A DNA stretch of 64,000 nt from Schistosoma mansoni (Eukaryota > Platyhelminthes > Trematoda > Strigeidida > Schistosomatidae). The translations under genes were made by a program, and so were the position numbers. The notes beneath the pieces are model-generated. The model worked only from the letters and a program-made list of their open reading frames with translations, did not search any database and was not told the DNA's origin. The stretch lies in contig NW_017386088.1 of the NCBI RefSeq assembly GCF_000237925.1, positions 267,087 to 331,086 on the forward strand. The letters run 5' to 3'. Shown piece after piece: positions 24,601 to 39,600 of the stretch. The number at the start of each line of letters is the position of its first letter. Within the stretch, counting starts at the first letter, position 1.

Positions 24601-27600
24601 CACAGTTTACTCGTCCCTTAATTGATAGACGGATATCTCGTCTTCACCATAGGTGATGTAAGTTGGCAAATGCCAAACGAGCCTTTTGAATCGGTGCTGA
24701 GATTTCGTCAGACACCAACCCATTAGGGATGATCAGATTTCCGAGATAAGTGAAGTTGTCGACGCGTTCGACTACTTCGCTCCCTATCCTTAGTTCAGGT
24801 GTTGACGCAGGCCAGTCCTGGAGTAAAAATTTACATTTAGATGGGGAGAAACGCATCCCAAACATCCTGGCATTATTACTCAGTTCCAACAGAAAACTCT
24901 GCATTTTGCCAGCGTCTTCACCAAACAGGACTAGGTCATCTGATTGATTTATTCATATCACTTAACTGGATAACCCTACATACATACATTTATCAGTGCT
25001 AGCTAAAAAAAAAGCAATCCATAACCTGTACAAAATTAACTACAATTCTCATCGTTTAATATTTTAGTAACAATTGCAGATTGGTCTTTCAAACGGCTTT
25101 CCAAGTATTTGAGCCTCTGTAGGAAATGGATTTTAGACCTACATAAACACAATATCAACCAACAGTTGATTACTCAGATATTATTTGTCAAAATGTTTTT
25201 CAATGATTGACACTTGTGTCCGTCTTTGCCTAACCTTACTGACTCTTTTCGAATAAACAAATTTTAGTTAGAACTGTCTGGCCAAACCAAGTGATCTGAA
25301 TTTTCATAATTATAACGTTCTATTTCAATACTAGTTAACTAAAACCGGTGGTTAAAAGGTTAGATGAATAGAATACTTATGGCAAGATGATCAAATGTCG
25401 AGTAATTGATAGGATTTAAGCAGGTGCTCTGTGTGCCTAGACAGTAATACTCACCTATTTAGCCTAGATCAGTCTCTTTCGTTTTACTTTATGCCTATAA
25501 AAGATCTTTTGAAGACAGAGGATATGTGTAATTTATTCTCATTTGAGTATACTGCGCAGCAGTTCGCTTTGTTCTACTTTACGGCTGTGAAACATGGCCA
25601 TTAAGAGTAGAAGATACTCGTAAGTTACTAGTATTTGACCACAGATATCTTAGAAATATTGCTTGCATCTTCTGGGATCACCGGGTAAGTAATAGTGAGG
25701 TTACACACAGGGTATTAGGGAATGATGGTAAATCAGTTGATGAGGTTGTGAATCTTCATCGACTGAGATGGTTAGGCCACGTGTTACGTATGCCTGAACA
25801 CCGATTACCACGACGTGCAATGCTGATTAGTATTGGGGATGGTTGGAAGAGAGTTAGGGGCGGCCAAACCAAAACGTGGCATCAGTGTTTGAAGTTACTC
25901 ACTTCTAGTCTGAGCCATGTCGGCAGATGCAGACTACTTAGTTGGGGTCGGCGTGACTATCGTAACCAATGATTGGAGACTCTAGGTGACATGGCTCAGA
26001 ATCGATCACAATGGCGTAGGTGTATTCACTCTTTATTTTCTTTTAAACCTTGAGATAAAAATTGCTTCATAACTTTCTTCCTTCCCGTACTATGTCCTGA
26101 TACACAACCTATCTTTTATATACTACCACCACTAAATTACCTATTTCTATGAATCCGGCGTTGATCTTGTTGTGCTAATGAGGTATGGCAACTTGGACTG
26201 ATGCATAAATGTGCTTAGTCCTACGTTGTAGCTGACTGAATCAGATAATTTGTTCACGAAAATAGTACTTAGTGTTTTGTTGAGACCATACATTGATCTA
26301 GGCTAGATAAATACTAAAAACCTGGAGGCACTGGATGACTGTTTCATTCAAGTATGGGACTTCTCGTCAGTGCACACACAGGACTAGAGGTTAAACATTT
26401 GCACGCATGGCTGAAGGTCCAGAATCGAATTCCTGAAGGGTGAAATCATTGGTGCGCCAAATTATGTAATCCTTTGTGTTGAACTGTATATTTGTAGAGC
26501 ATGATTCCATCTGAAATTCAAATAAACTTTGTCTAATATTGCAGGGACACTTTATCATTGAGTTATTTGCTAGTTTGAATTTGCTTCTTCAAGGTCTGAA
26601 ATATAGTTTGGTCAAGGCTAAGAACTAGAAAGGAAGCATGAAGTCGTTTATTGTTCAATGATCACTTAGTGTAAAATCCTTAGTGCTACAGATTGAGAGA
26701 TCAATTAAGTGAATAAGAGAGGCTCGGACAACTTAATTGTAAAATCTCTAACTGTGACATTGGATAACTTGATTCCTACGATAAACACTAGTTCCCTGAA
26801 GGTTACTGATACTCTTTTCTGCTGATAGGTATCTTTAATTCCTTAACTTCTTTCTTTTCAAAGTTTAAATTTATATTTTGTTATTGTTCATTATAATATA
26901 AATTAAAGGATGTTACATTAACTGAATTTCGTACAAAATTTTGGAGTGCATTAGATACAGGATCAGAACCATATAAGTAAGTTTTATATGAATGATTATT
27001 TGTAAAATACAATTTATATGAAAATATAAATTAAATATCTAATATCAGGTAGTAGATTAGTATTTCCCAGCCACGCGAGTAGGAGAAACTTATGCTCCTT
27101 TCGAGGAAAGAGAGAGCTTTCCAAGAGAGTGCGACTGGACGCTAGAGAAAGCAAAGTAAATGGACTCATTCTGGTTCATTTCACGTTTTTTATGTCTACT
27201 TTCAGAAAGTTTTATGAAAACCAAAAGAGCTGATGAGCTACAGCGATTTTACCAGTGTAGAACTTTCTTCCAATTATGCTCTATATGCATATATTCAAAT
27301 GCGCATGCCAGAGATACGTGCATCCCAGTGATACACATAGGCATAGATGAGCGCGGTTGCTAGTGTGCGTTACATCGAATCATGTAATACGCGGACAAGT
27401 CCACTCATCTCACGAGTACATATAGGCGTAGAAGTTTCCGCTCTCAAGTATACATTACATGCACAGATACAACGCATAGGCTAAAACTTATACACTCCAT
27501 CGGATACATATAGATATAGATGCGATTACCCCAGGCCTCAGCTCAGCGGCTTCTTCCGCTAAATGAATATCAAGTACTTAAATCAGTATGTAAATAAGTC

Positions 27601-30600
27601 ATCATAGACAACATACCCATTTCACGCTCATACTATAAGCAGTTTTAGTATCGACTCTTATGCACTAGTTACGACACAGTTTATGACCTACGCTCTGACC
27701 TGCCATTTCCAGACCTTATAGGCCCTTCCAAACAGGATCTGTTCAGGCATTAAAAGAAAGTTAACCTCTCTCCTCTTGTTTATCAGAATTAGGAGCCCTA
27801 TCTCTACTATTTTCAGCAAAGTGGATGGTCATTCCGGTCTTTTCTTTGCTGCTTGCATTAGTTCATGGGGAAAACGACCACCCACTATCCAGGGAGTACT
27901 GCGTGGAAGTGCGATTCCGACTTTACCCCACCCCGTTTAGTAGAATTAAGTAGTTCATTATTCTTTTGAATGAGGACTTGATAAGTTTGTTGCTGTGTTG
28001 TAATTCAATTCGATTATTTTAAAGTTTTGTTGTGCTTTCGACTATGCTACTGATATGAAATCCAATAATTTCCCTACTGTATTCTTCACATAGTCGATAA
28101 GCCACATAAACCTATAATTAGAGTTGTAATTGTAATATTTAATTAATCGAATGAGAGAAAGCTTACAATTAGAATTATTTAAATAGAATTTCATGAAACA
28201 ACTATCTAGTCAGCGCCTTTTACAGTAAGCAAACTAATTTACTCAAGAATAATAGCTACTCAGGTTTCTAAGAATCTCATGTATTTTGTTCCCTGTTCAA
28301 ACTTTACTCCATTTTATTTTAATTAGTCCACCATACGGCACATGTATATGATATAGCTCAGACTTGAGTATCTTAGTCTTTACTTCATACCTACTTACTT
28401 ACTCCTGTTACTCCCAATGGAGCATAGGCCGCCGACCAGCATTCTCCACCCCACTCTGTCCTGGGCCTTCATTTCTGGTTCTATCCAATTTTTGTTCATT
28501 CTTCTCATGCCTGTCCCCGTCTCTCGGCGTAATGTGTTCTTAGGTCTTCCTCCGCTCCTTTGGCCATCAGGATTCCATGTGAGGGCTTACCTGTGACGCA
28601 ATTGGGTGATTTCCTCAATATGTGTCCTACCCACTTCCAGTGCTTCTTCCTGATCTCTTCCTCCAATGGAATCTGGTTTGTTGTCTCCCACAGTAGGTTG
28701 TTGCTGATAGTATCTGGCCAACGGATCCAAAGTATCTTGCGTAGAAAACTGTTAATAAACACCTGTATCTTCTGGATGATGACTTTCGTAGTTTTCCACG
28801 TCTCCGCTTCATACAATAGAACTGTCTTGACATTCGTATTGAAAGCTAACCAGTCTGTACTTCATAGATTGGTTATAATCGGTAGACAGACATAGAAATT
28901 TTAAAGTTCTTACTATCCTACGTTGAGAGGAGTTCATCAGGAGAAAAAATCAAACAAATTCTTTGGAGGTAATTCAAGTGGAAAATAAGTGAAGAGAAGG
29001 CTAAGGAGAAGAAAACATTTAGCACAATATAGTTTTCAAGATTTCAATAGTGTATCATTGCAATCAAAATTGGATCGAGATTGAAAAGTATAGATACTTT
29101 TTTTTCTCAAGTTTATAAATCAGAATGAATTGGGTTATAGGTCCAAACTCTATTCCATTTATTGTTGATTTGAGTAGTAGCCAGGATAGTATGACTAACT
29201 GTTACAGATAAGACGTATGACTCAAAGTTGAATTCATGAATTTGTATGACGTTATTGAGTTACTTGAATAAACAATACTAACATTTGCTAATACACTAGA
29301 CTAGCATGATCATGTGTTTTTTCGAAAAGATAACCAAGTACCTGTTACAAAACTAATGCCAACATACATAAATATTTTTTTATGACTTAGTGATTAAAGT
29401 ATTCGATTTTCAGTCACCAGGTCAGATTCAAGATTCTAGATTCGCTCTCCCTAATCCATTTTGAGCAACCACATAGTATCATTAACGCATAGCCAAGTAC
29501 TTGGTGAATGAATTTATTCATTTTTTTTCAAAAAGTAAACTATTCGATGACTACTTTACAATACACATCTAAACTCTATATTCCATCTATTTCAGTCTAC
29601 ATAGTCGACTAATATTTATTTATTTATTTAAACACATAAATATTGGTACAAAGAGGCACCAGATACATATGCGCCACCTAAATTTCATTTGATTTGTGTG
29701 AGGGCTGTGATACTGCCAAGGTTCCCATACTGAAGCAGGTGGTTTTCTTAGGGGGCCACACCCGGAGCTTTTGACCTAAAGATAGGATCCACAAGGCAGT
29801 GGAACATCGTAAGGAGATGTAGTCCTATGGTAGCCGGTGACCAACGATTAATTCATACACCATTTGTTCCTTCAGGATACTGGGGCCTATGTGCACCCTT
29901 GGTTTGGAATAAGGGTTTTCCAACTCCCCTAGGTGGACTCACTGTGTCCACCAACTCGGTTAAAGCGCCGGACATTCGCTTTTCGTCCTCTCAATTTCAT
30001 AAACAACAGTAATGCCACGAGAATGTAGTGAGTAGGACTTTCCTGTCGACTAATATCCTGAACCTTAAACTATATAACCTTGTCATTTAATAAATTCATT
30101 TCTATATCATAAACAATTCTATTAACTTTTGTTTTTTTCTATTTTTATAGACTTTTAACTGTTTATTTCAATTCTGTTAATATTATATCACAAGCATATT
30201 TTACTGTATGTCAATTGGATTTAGCTACAATGTGGCAATTTTATGGTTATCCGTAAGAATATAATATAGTTTCTATTTGTTAATTAACTGTTATGATATC
30301 CTTTAATGAATGTTTATTTTTTTTCTTATCAAAACAATTATGAAATTATTAGTGTAGAGAGAGATGGCCAGTGGAGATTAGTATACTTTGTAGTTTACAT
30401 CACATATTGACTTTAGTTGATAAGGTCATGAATCTTCATCGACTGAGATGGTTAGGCCACGTGTTACGTATGCCTGAACACTGATTACCACGACGCGCTA
30501 TGCTGATTAGTATTGGGGATGGTTTGAAGAGAGTTAGGGGCGGCCAAACCAAAACGTGGCATCAGTGTTTGAAGTCACTAACTTCCAGTCTGAGCCATGT

Positions 30601-33600
30601 TGGTAGATGTAGAGTACTTGGTTGGGGTCCACGTGACTATCGTAACCAATGATTGGAGACTCTAGTTGACATGGCTCAGAATCGATCACAATGGCGTAGG
30701 TGTATTCACTCTTTATTTTTTTTTAAACCTTGAGATAAAAATTGCTTCATAACTTTCTTCCTTCCCGTACTATATCCTTATATACAACAAATCTTTCATA
30801 TATTACCACCACTAAATTAACTACTTCTATGAATCCGGTGTTCATCTTGTTGTGCTAATGAGGTATGGCAACTTGGACCGATGCATAAATGTGCCTGGTC
30901 CTACGTTGTAGCTGACTGAACGACTGACTTTAGTTGGATAATGATTGGAAGCCAGAAAGGATTAGATAGCTATTTCATCCAGGTATGAGACTCTTCAGTG
31001 GTATAGTTCCATGATCACATGACGGTTGCCAACAAACGCCTAATCCCTTAGGCCACTTAGTTGATGTCCAATGGCTTATATTTTTAAGTTTAATCAATTC
31101 TCAATATTGTGTAATTGTCATCTAATGTCGTTGGTTAGTTAGTCATAAGGTTTTTATTATTCTTTATGAACTGAAATCATTCGAAAAACTATAAAGCATG
31201 ATAGAAGTTACCAGGTTTTCATTTCAAGTTCTTCAGTAGTGTGTTCACCTATGATCCTACACTCAAGATCTTGAACTAATAATGATCTTTATGTTTCACA
31301 ATAAGCGTCCTTTCTTGGTGACATATATTTACTTTTTTTTTCTTTGTCTAATGCATAAAATGAATTTATAGAAATATGGCCACTGTATTGATGCAGTGTA
31401 TAATCAGTGCAGATTGTTTAGAACCGTGTCGTCATTCGGATACTATATTAGCTAATGCTTTTGCAAACATTATTAAAGAGTTTAATTCTATGGTAAGTTT
31501 ACTCGTATTTTCTTTATATATTATCTTATTGAATTGCTTGATTGTGATTTTTTCACACAAGAGTAGGTTGGAGAATGCTGGTCGGCGGCCTATGCTCCAT
31601 TGGGAGTAACAGGCGTAAGTAAGTAAGCCTCCACAAGACTTGAAAGTTACCGTGGAATAGTCTACATTTCTCATAGATTTCTTATGAAATAGGACAAAAT
31701 GACTGTTCAGCGCTCTTTAATTTTAATAATTCATTCAAGGACTTTTGTTAAGCCCTGCAGATACCACTCATACATTTTCATTTATTTCTCTTTTTAGTTG
31801 TGGTATAATATTTGGTTCTTGTATTTGTGTGAAAAGTACATGAACTGGTCACCAAAGGCTTACTGTAATTGAGCCCTTAAATGCCTGGTACGGTCGAGAG
31901 TGGGGAGTCCGCTCTCCCTCTCGAAATGCTTTCACATGGCCACGCGTACACATCCACTTCCAGGGGAGTCCTACTTACTGCCTTCTCACAGTGGCATTAC
32001 TGTTGTTTACGAAATCGAGAGGAAGAAAAGCGAATGTCTGGCACTTGAACAGGGTTGGTGGACACGGAAAGTCCACCTAGTGGAGTTGGAAAACCCTCAT
32101 TACAAACCAAGGGTGCACATGGCTTCCAGTATCCCTGAAGGAACAAATGGTGTTGGAACAAATCGTTGGTCACCGACTACTATGGGACTGCATCTCCTTA
32201 TAATGCTCCTCTGCCTTGTGGATCAGATCTTTAGGTCAAAGACTCAGGGTGTGACCTCCTAAGAAAACCACCTGCTTCGGTTTGGGTAGTCGGGCAGTAT
32301 CACAGCCCTCACACAATTAAAATGAGATTTATTTGGCGCATATATATCTGGTGCCCCTTCGTATCAATATTTATGTGTTTAAACAAATAAATAAATGCTG
32401 TAATTGAATTCAAATATTAAACTGAGGGTTAAACCATATTTAAGTGTTGATTATGTCAATAGTGACAGTTTGGTTCATGATCATAATTGAACTCAGCTCT
32501 ACTGTTAGCGATATCATCTCTAGAAAGTGTAGATACATCAAATCAAGAACAGATGACGTTGATTCTGCTACAGTTTTAAATTTTCTTAACTGTCACATTA
32601 CTTACTTACGCCTGTTACCCCTCGTCGAGGAGCATAGGCCGCTCACCAGCATTCTCCATCCAACTCTGTCCTGGGCCTTCCTTTCCAGTTGTTATTCATC
32701 CTTTTCATATCTGCGTCTATTTCCCGGCGTAATGTGTTCTTTGGCCTTCCTCTTTTCCGCTTCCCTTCCGGATTCCAAGTAAGGGATTGTCACATTAGCT
32801 TCAGATGTTATCTTAATAGCAGCTCCTTTTTTAACAGAATCTTAGTCCTCGGTTTATTCAGAAGACAATCTTACAAAGAATATTTATGGATAGTGATCTA
32901 AAAAAAGTTGATTTAAACAAACTGCATTTGTAAATGAATACATCTACAGAGATCTTAAAAAATAGGGTATAGAATTAGAGCACTAATAAAGCCTCTGACA
33001 AATAAAAAATTAGCTTCTTAAATAGTGATAAAAATGAATATGGTTGTGGTAGCGGGATAGGTGGTTAGACGCGAAAAACATGGGAATTCGAATTTACGGG
33101 AATAAAAGTAGCAAAGTGATGTGTGAGTAAATAGTTTACTGGGGATTTTGCATCCTTATCAGTTTATCAGGTTAAAGTTATTTCTAACTTTTTTGAATAT
33201 ATTATCTCTCTCTCTTTTCAAAGGGATCAATTGAGACAGCATTAAAGTTGTCTAAAATATGTCGATCTACATTGTGTCGTTTTCCAAACCAATCACCTTT
33301 GTTACAAGCCAGCATGGAAGTTGAGCTAGAGCAACATCTACGATCTGGTTATGATTTAGCTCAATGTGATCGTTTAGTCAATTCATTAAAACTTTATTGT
33401 CCATGGGAATCTGCTATAAGGCAAGTTTATCGTTGATTAGTTGTAGTTAATTCTTGTCACAAAAACTGACACCAACCGTTGAAAATGAAAAAAAATGCTG
33501 TACAGTTTTTCCATTTGACTAAGGAGTCCCGAATCAGTACAAAATGACTATTCAGCACTTCGATGGGTTTTCAATAGGAGTTCGCCAGCTGATATCAGTT

Positions 33601-36600
33601 CATCGACAAAAAACAACTAACTTCCGCGAAAACAAATACACATATGGGTTAAACAAATTTTAGGGGCCTGGAGTTTGGTTGTTTATTGATGTTATAATTT
33701 GACAATCATTTGATCACGCCAAGTTACAAGGTATTGGGAGATTTTTATTATACGAAACGAGATTTAAACTAACTATACAGATTGGATAACTGATGCTCAA
33801 CAACATTTCGCAATGTGTATGATCCATGTACGAATAAGCGTAAAAAGTTGAAACTTTCAGGGGACCTTTAATATTCCTAAACAAAGTCAAGAATATGATA
33901 TAACAGGTCTGTTTATATTAGTGAAAACCATGATCTTAGGCATCTATAGTAAAATGACCGACCAAAAGAGGAAGTAACTAATAAGAGAATCACAAACACC
34001 AGCACGCTAGTATGAATCAAAATTAACGGAGGACTTGGCTATTCGTTACAACCATGGTTGAATAACTAAAGAAATTTTTAAAGTATAATTTGCTAACTGT
34101 AAGGATGGCTCGTAGGCAAACTCAAGAAGCCCAGAAAGAGCCGAAAACATTCCATCCAATCACCACTAGGGGAACATTCTAGAATGTCGATGTGTAGCTT
34201 CCCTACTGGATAAATAAGAAGGACCCACTATGTGCCCATTGGCTGTCCGAAATGATGATTTACTTTCAGCCAAAAACTATAAATACATGAGATTTTTGTA
34301 CTATACCTGATACTGTTTGGGGAATAAAATTCCTGCTTACTAGTCTTCTGTCTTCTCTCTTGCGACGTTGCGGGGTCGATCATTCAAGTAGTCTAGTAGT
34401 ACGCGGCATAGCAAGAATCAAAGTTCTAGATATAACGCTAACCAAACAACCAAATCTAAGGGTATAAATATGAAGGGCGGATGTGATCAAAAAATGTAAT
34501 TGTTTCATTATTACGATAGCGGATATTTCATATCTGATTAAGAGCCAAGTAAAGCTTACTAATATTTACTTATCGAGACTCTTTAAAATGATAAATATGG
34601 GAAGATTAAGGAAAAAAGGATTATAATCTTATGGATTTTCAAAGACAATTCAATAGTTCATAGAGACGTTATCAGATATGGCTCAGAGTGGTTCTAACTT
34701 TCTTAACTGAAAGAGTTTTACGGTTGTACATTTCAGTCCCTTTTTTCCCTTTATATATATGCATCTTCCACCTTTCTCTTCCCATTCTCATTGTTTTGTG
34801 TTGCGCATATGTATCTGGTGCCCCTTTGTACCAATATGTATGTGTTTAAATAAATAAATAAAAATAAGTTCCTAATAGATGAAATCAATAAACTAACTGT
34901 ATAACCTTTTATTTACTACTTACAAAGTCTTCGACCGCTCGATTTCTAACCATTAATCCTAACTTCTGACCTAAAATTCAAACCTTAACTTTTAATCTTA
35001 AGCTTTCTCCGGTTTTATTCAATAAACTATTCATTTATATCACCTTCATTCTGATTGGTTGGAAGTTGACTTTACTTCCTAATGATCATTTAAAGTTGCC
35101 GAGAGTCGGTCAATAGTATGTCACTAGTGTAAACTAGTTTTGATCATCCATAAGTTTATTTGATCGAAGCTTAATTTTAAGAAGTATAGAGATTACCCTA
35201 TCAACTTATAGACGTAGGTTCATTTAATTATGGTCTATGGATCTTATTCTCGCTATATTTTATCTTAGCTAACTACTTTCCTTCATTTTTGATACACAGT
35301 AAGAAATTTAATTGGTAGAATACTCCTCTCAGTGATCGATTTGGTATCTTCAGTGATGTAATGCTGTTATACACGAAGTCGTTGTTTACTTGTATAAACT
35401 ATGTTCAATTAAATAGATTTCTGGATTAGGACGCATACAAACAACTTTAATTTATGTTCACTTAGTATTGTTTGTTTGAATCTTCCCATTGATGTTTTAG
35501 GACTGCGACCGGTCAGTCACTAATTGGCATATGTGCATACTGTGTGTATTGCCTCGATGTAGCCTAAATTCACAAGCATGGTAAGCAAAGATCTACAGTA
35601 GTTAGCAGTGGAATCCAGGACGCGCGTTTCGTCCTATTTGGGACTCGTCAGCTTTAAAATGTTAGTTAATATGACACGAAATTTTCGATCGTACAATCGC
35701 ACGTTTTCACGCATTCTCTGTGTTATCCTCTAAATTTTTCTAGTTATATATCATTCCTAACTGTTTTCACTCATCAATCTTATTTGTTCCTTTTGAAGTG
35801 TACTATTTCTGTTCAGTTTTCCACTGTAGTTTGTATTATTCCTTCTCTTTTACCTCTCTACATCATGTTGATTTCCTGTCTCAGTTTACTGATTCTGGTA
35901 AAGTGTGGAAACTGGAATCGATACTGCAATGATACCATTAGTTTTTGTGCAGCCTTTGACTAATTATATAATTTTTGTATGTGCACATATAGATGTGTGA
36001 AATCACACCCGTAGCCAGTTCGTTTTTACAATAAAAATGATCTTTCATATGGATATTGCATCATAAAATGTCAGTTTATAATTGTGTTTTCCAATCTATA
36101 GGCAAGCTGAAGTTGAACAGAAACGTGGCAATGTATCTTATACACATGATATTCTACGCTATATTATTGACAGTATAATTGCAAGACGTGATCATGACTG
36201 TGGATTGTTACAACAGTCGACAAAAAATAACCATAATAACCAATTACTACAATCGAATGAATTATGGAGTCAAACAAATCCATTTTCACATTTAATATTG
36301 CCTACATTTCCTGAGCATACTCCTGTTGGTGGATTATGTAGATTAGCTCTAGTTGAGCTGCGTGCACATTTGGCTTTAGTAAGTACATCTTTTTATACAG
36401 TTCAATCACTCAGATTTGTTTTGTTCTCACCCCCAAATGCCCTGGTACGGCCAAGAGTGGGGAGACTCCGCTCTCCCTCTCGAAATGCTCTCACATGGCG
36501 ACGTGTATATATAGCCTCTGCCAGGGAAGTCCTACTCACTTCCTTCTCGTGGAGGAGGTGCTATTCATGAAATTGAGAGGACGAAAAGCGAATATCCGGT

Positions 36601-39600
36601 GCTTTAACCGGGTTGATGGACACAGAGGGTCCACCTAGGGGAGTTGGAAAACCCTCATTACAAACAAATGGTGCACATGGGCTCCAGTATCCTGAAGGAA
36701 CAAATGGCGTACGAACCAACCGTTGGTCACCGACTACCATGGGACTGCATCTCCTCACGATGCTCCACTGCCTTGTGGATCAGATCTTCAGGTCAAAGGC
36801 TCTGGGTGTGGCCCCCTATGAAAACCACCTGCTTCGGTTTGGGCACCCGGGCAGTATCACAGCTCACACACAAAAAGTGTGGCGCATATGTATCTGGTGC
36901 TTCCTTGTATCAATATTTATGTGTATAAATAAATAAAATAAGTATGGATTATACTTATAATCTGTCCAGTAAATACACTAACTCAGGTTACAACATTTAA
37001 GGCAAATCACTTTTTTGTCATTTGTGATAATACACTTATCCCATATCCATTCGAAATGTCCGTAGATGTTAAGCTGTAGTGCTTTGGAATCCCACACAGC
37101 TTATTCTAGATTCTGGACAGGCCAATCTGTTCATTCTTATTGAGTCACATTTTTGACCTTGTCAATTATTCGCTTATCAACCTTGACTGTTTTTATGTAA
37201 GCGTATGCGTGTGTATTTCTTATCCTATTCATTACATGTGTGTGTTCGACTATAAGTATCGATTCACACTTGGTTAAATCGAGTTGGCTCACATGCCTTC
37301 TCCACTGCGCGCCGTTTCGCTTATCTTCATTAGCTGCGATTCTCTGATTGTCTGTTCAGATCAACGATTTTTACGAAATAGACGTATTCGAAATTCATTC
37401 TCGTATTTGACTTGTTTAATTCCGTTATTCACTAACGCGATTTAAGTTGGTAATTATATACGAGGATTGGCGATATGTCTATTTCAACAACAATCATTCA
37501 TACGACCTAACTGGAGTCAGATATAGGGCCACTAAAAGGTTACTCAGTTACTTCGTGGTACAGATCAATCAAGCAAACATTAGATTAGCTAATCAGAGAA
37601 CACAATAGACTGCATATGTCCAATATAACTTACTTTCTATATAGCATAGTACTCAACAACTTGGGAGGAATTCAATTCTTATCTTCCTTCAACTTTCTAG
37701 GTAGAGGAAATCGATTGTTGCGATATTTGATACAAAACATATGTATCGTAAATTCTCATTTTAATGTCCAATTCCTATAAAGTTCTGCTGCCTCAGCTCT
37801 TTACCATTCTCTACATATCGAACACTTTATACTTTATTTATTGAATATCTATCGTCTGAACCTTGAGTTTCCACCTAGATCAATTTGGACAGTAGGATAT
37901 AAAATCATCAGCTTTTACATACACATAGAAGTGTAGCTCAAAGTTCAAAGTACACAAGTCCGTATCCAGTTAATGATTTCCATTAGTGACTGTCATTAAC
38001 TGGGTAGCTGTCCTATATACTAGTTTGAAAATTTTTTTTCAATTTGCACAGTTGACTTCATGACCCATAGAGCGGAGTCGAACCCAGAACGTTCATTCCT
38101 CGCAGCTAGCACGATGCTCTTTAGATGGTTTGAGTCCTAACTCGATAATTTATGTTGTTGTAGAGAAACCTTACAAAAGGATTATGAAACTATTTCATTC
38201 TTTGTAAATATAACAGTCAATACTGGAGAATAATAATGTTAAACAAAATTTGAGCATTATCATTGTATTTTCATGGTTGAAATCATGAGTCAATTGAAGC
38301 TAGACCATCATGGAAAACCTGGAAGCATTGGACGGCCGTGTCGTCCTATTATGGGACTCCTCAGCAGTGCGCATCCACGATCCCGCACTCGCGAGAATCG
38401 AACCCAGGACCTACCAGTCTCCAGCTAGAGCCCTTAACTGATAGACCACTGAGCCGGCATCCAATGGTGTTAATGTCTAACTCCAACCAATCCACGATTT
38501 TGAGCAACCGTTCACCAATTGTCTTCAGTGAGTTGATATCTCTACAACAGACTTGATAGAACTCCACTGGTCACTGCTTCCCACTAGAACTCAAGGAGAT
38601 ATCTCTTGAAGTCAGTCACTAGTGAGCATATGATTATAGATCAGAGGGGGTTTTGTGGAGAATTTAGTTACTACAGTTTGTTAGTCGGTTAGTTGTTCTT
38701 CAACTTTGTATAACACTAAACACTTTTCTTTTGTCGTATCTCTTACTTGGCAGATTGAATTGTTGATTACATTGAAGCTTTATGTGTATGCTTTCAACGA
38801 AATCGATATAACATTAAAGTTATGTAAACGTTATCGATTAAGCTTAGGCATAGAGATGATCAAATTATTACAATGTGCTATACATTTGTCCATGAATAAC
38901 AAAATGGCGATTAATGATGATAATAATAACAATCCTAATGACAAGAATACTAAAATTGACCATATTCATACAAATAATGATGTTGATCCAAGCTCCATAT
39001 GGATACATGGATTGAAACAAGCAAATCCTAGTGTGATATTTGAATTGAATGCTAGCTTAGAAGAAATATTACATCGTACAGATCAATTAACAAAATTTCG
39101 TTGTCAAGTATTTCTAAGTCGTACACGACTTTTAATGGATACCAATGAAAATAATCATTCATGTAAGTCAATATATGTACATTTGTTAGTTGTGTTATTT
39201 ATTTCTTGTAAATTATATGGAAGTTTCCCCCAAATGCCCTGGTACGGCCGAGAGTGAAGAGAGTACGCTCTCCCTCTTGAAATGCTCCTACATGGCCGCG
39301 CGTATATAGCCTCTGTCAGGGACGTCCTACTCACTGCCTTCTCACAGTGGCATTACTGTTGTTTACGAAATTGAGAGGACGAAAAGCGAATGTCCGACGC
39401 TTGAACAGAATTGGTGGACACAGTGAGTCCACCTAGGGGAGTTGGAAAACCCTTCATTCCAAACCAATGGTGCACATGGGCTCCAGTATCCTGAGAGAAC
39501 AAATGGCGTATGAATCAATTGTTGGTCACCGACTACTATGGGACTACATCTCCTCACGATGCTCCACTGCCTTGTGGATCAGATCTTTAGGTCAAATGCT

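Noticed and set aside
38706-39257. 183-codon frame as a stand-alone gene
   Set aside because: It is ANAPC5 exon 14 (38754-39162) plus intron read-through on both sides.
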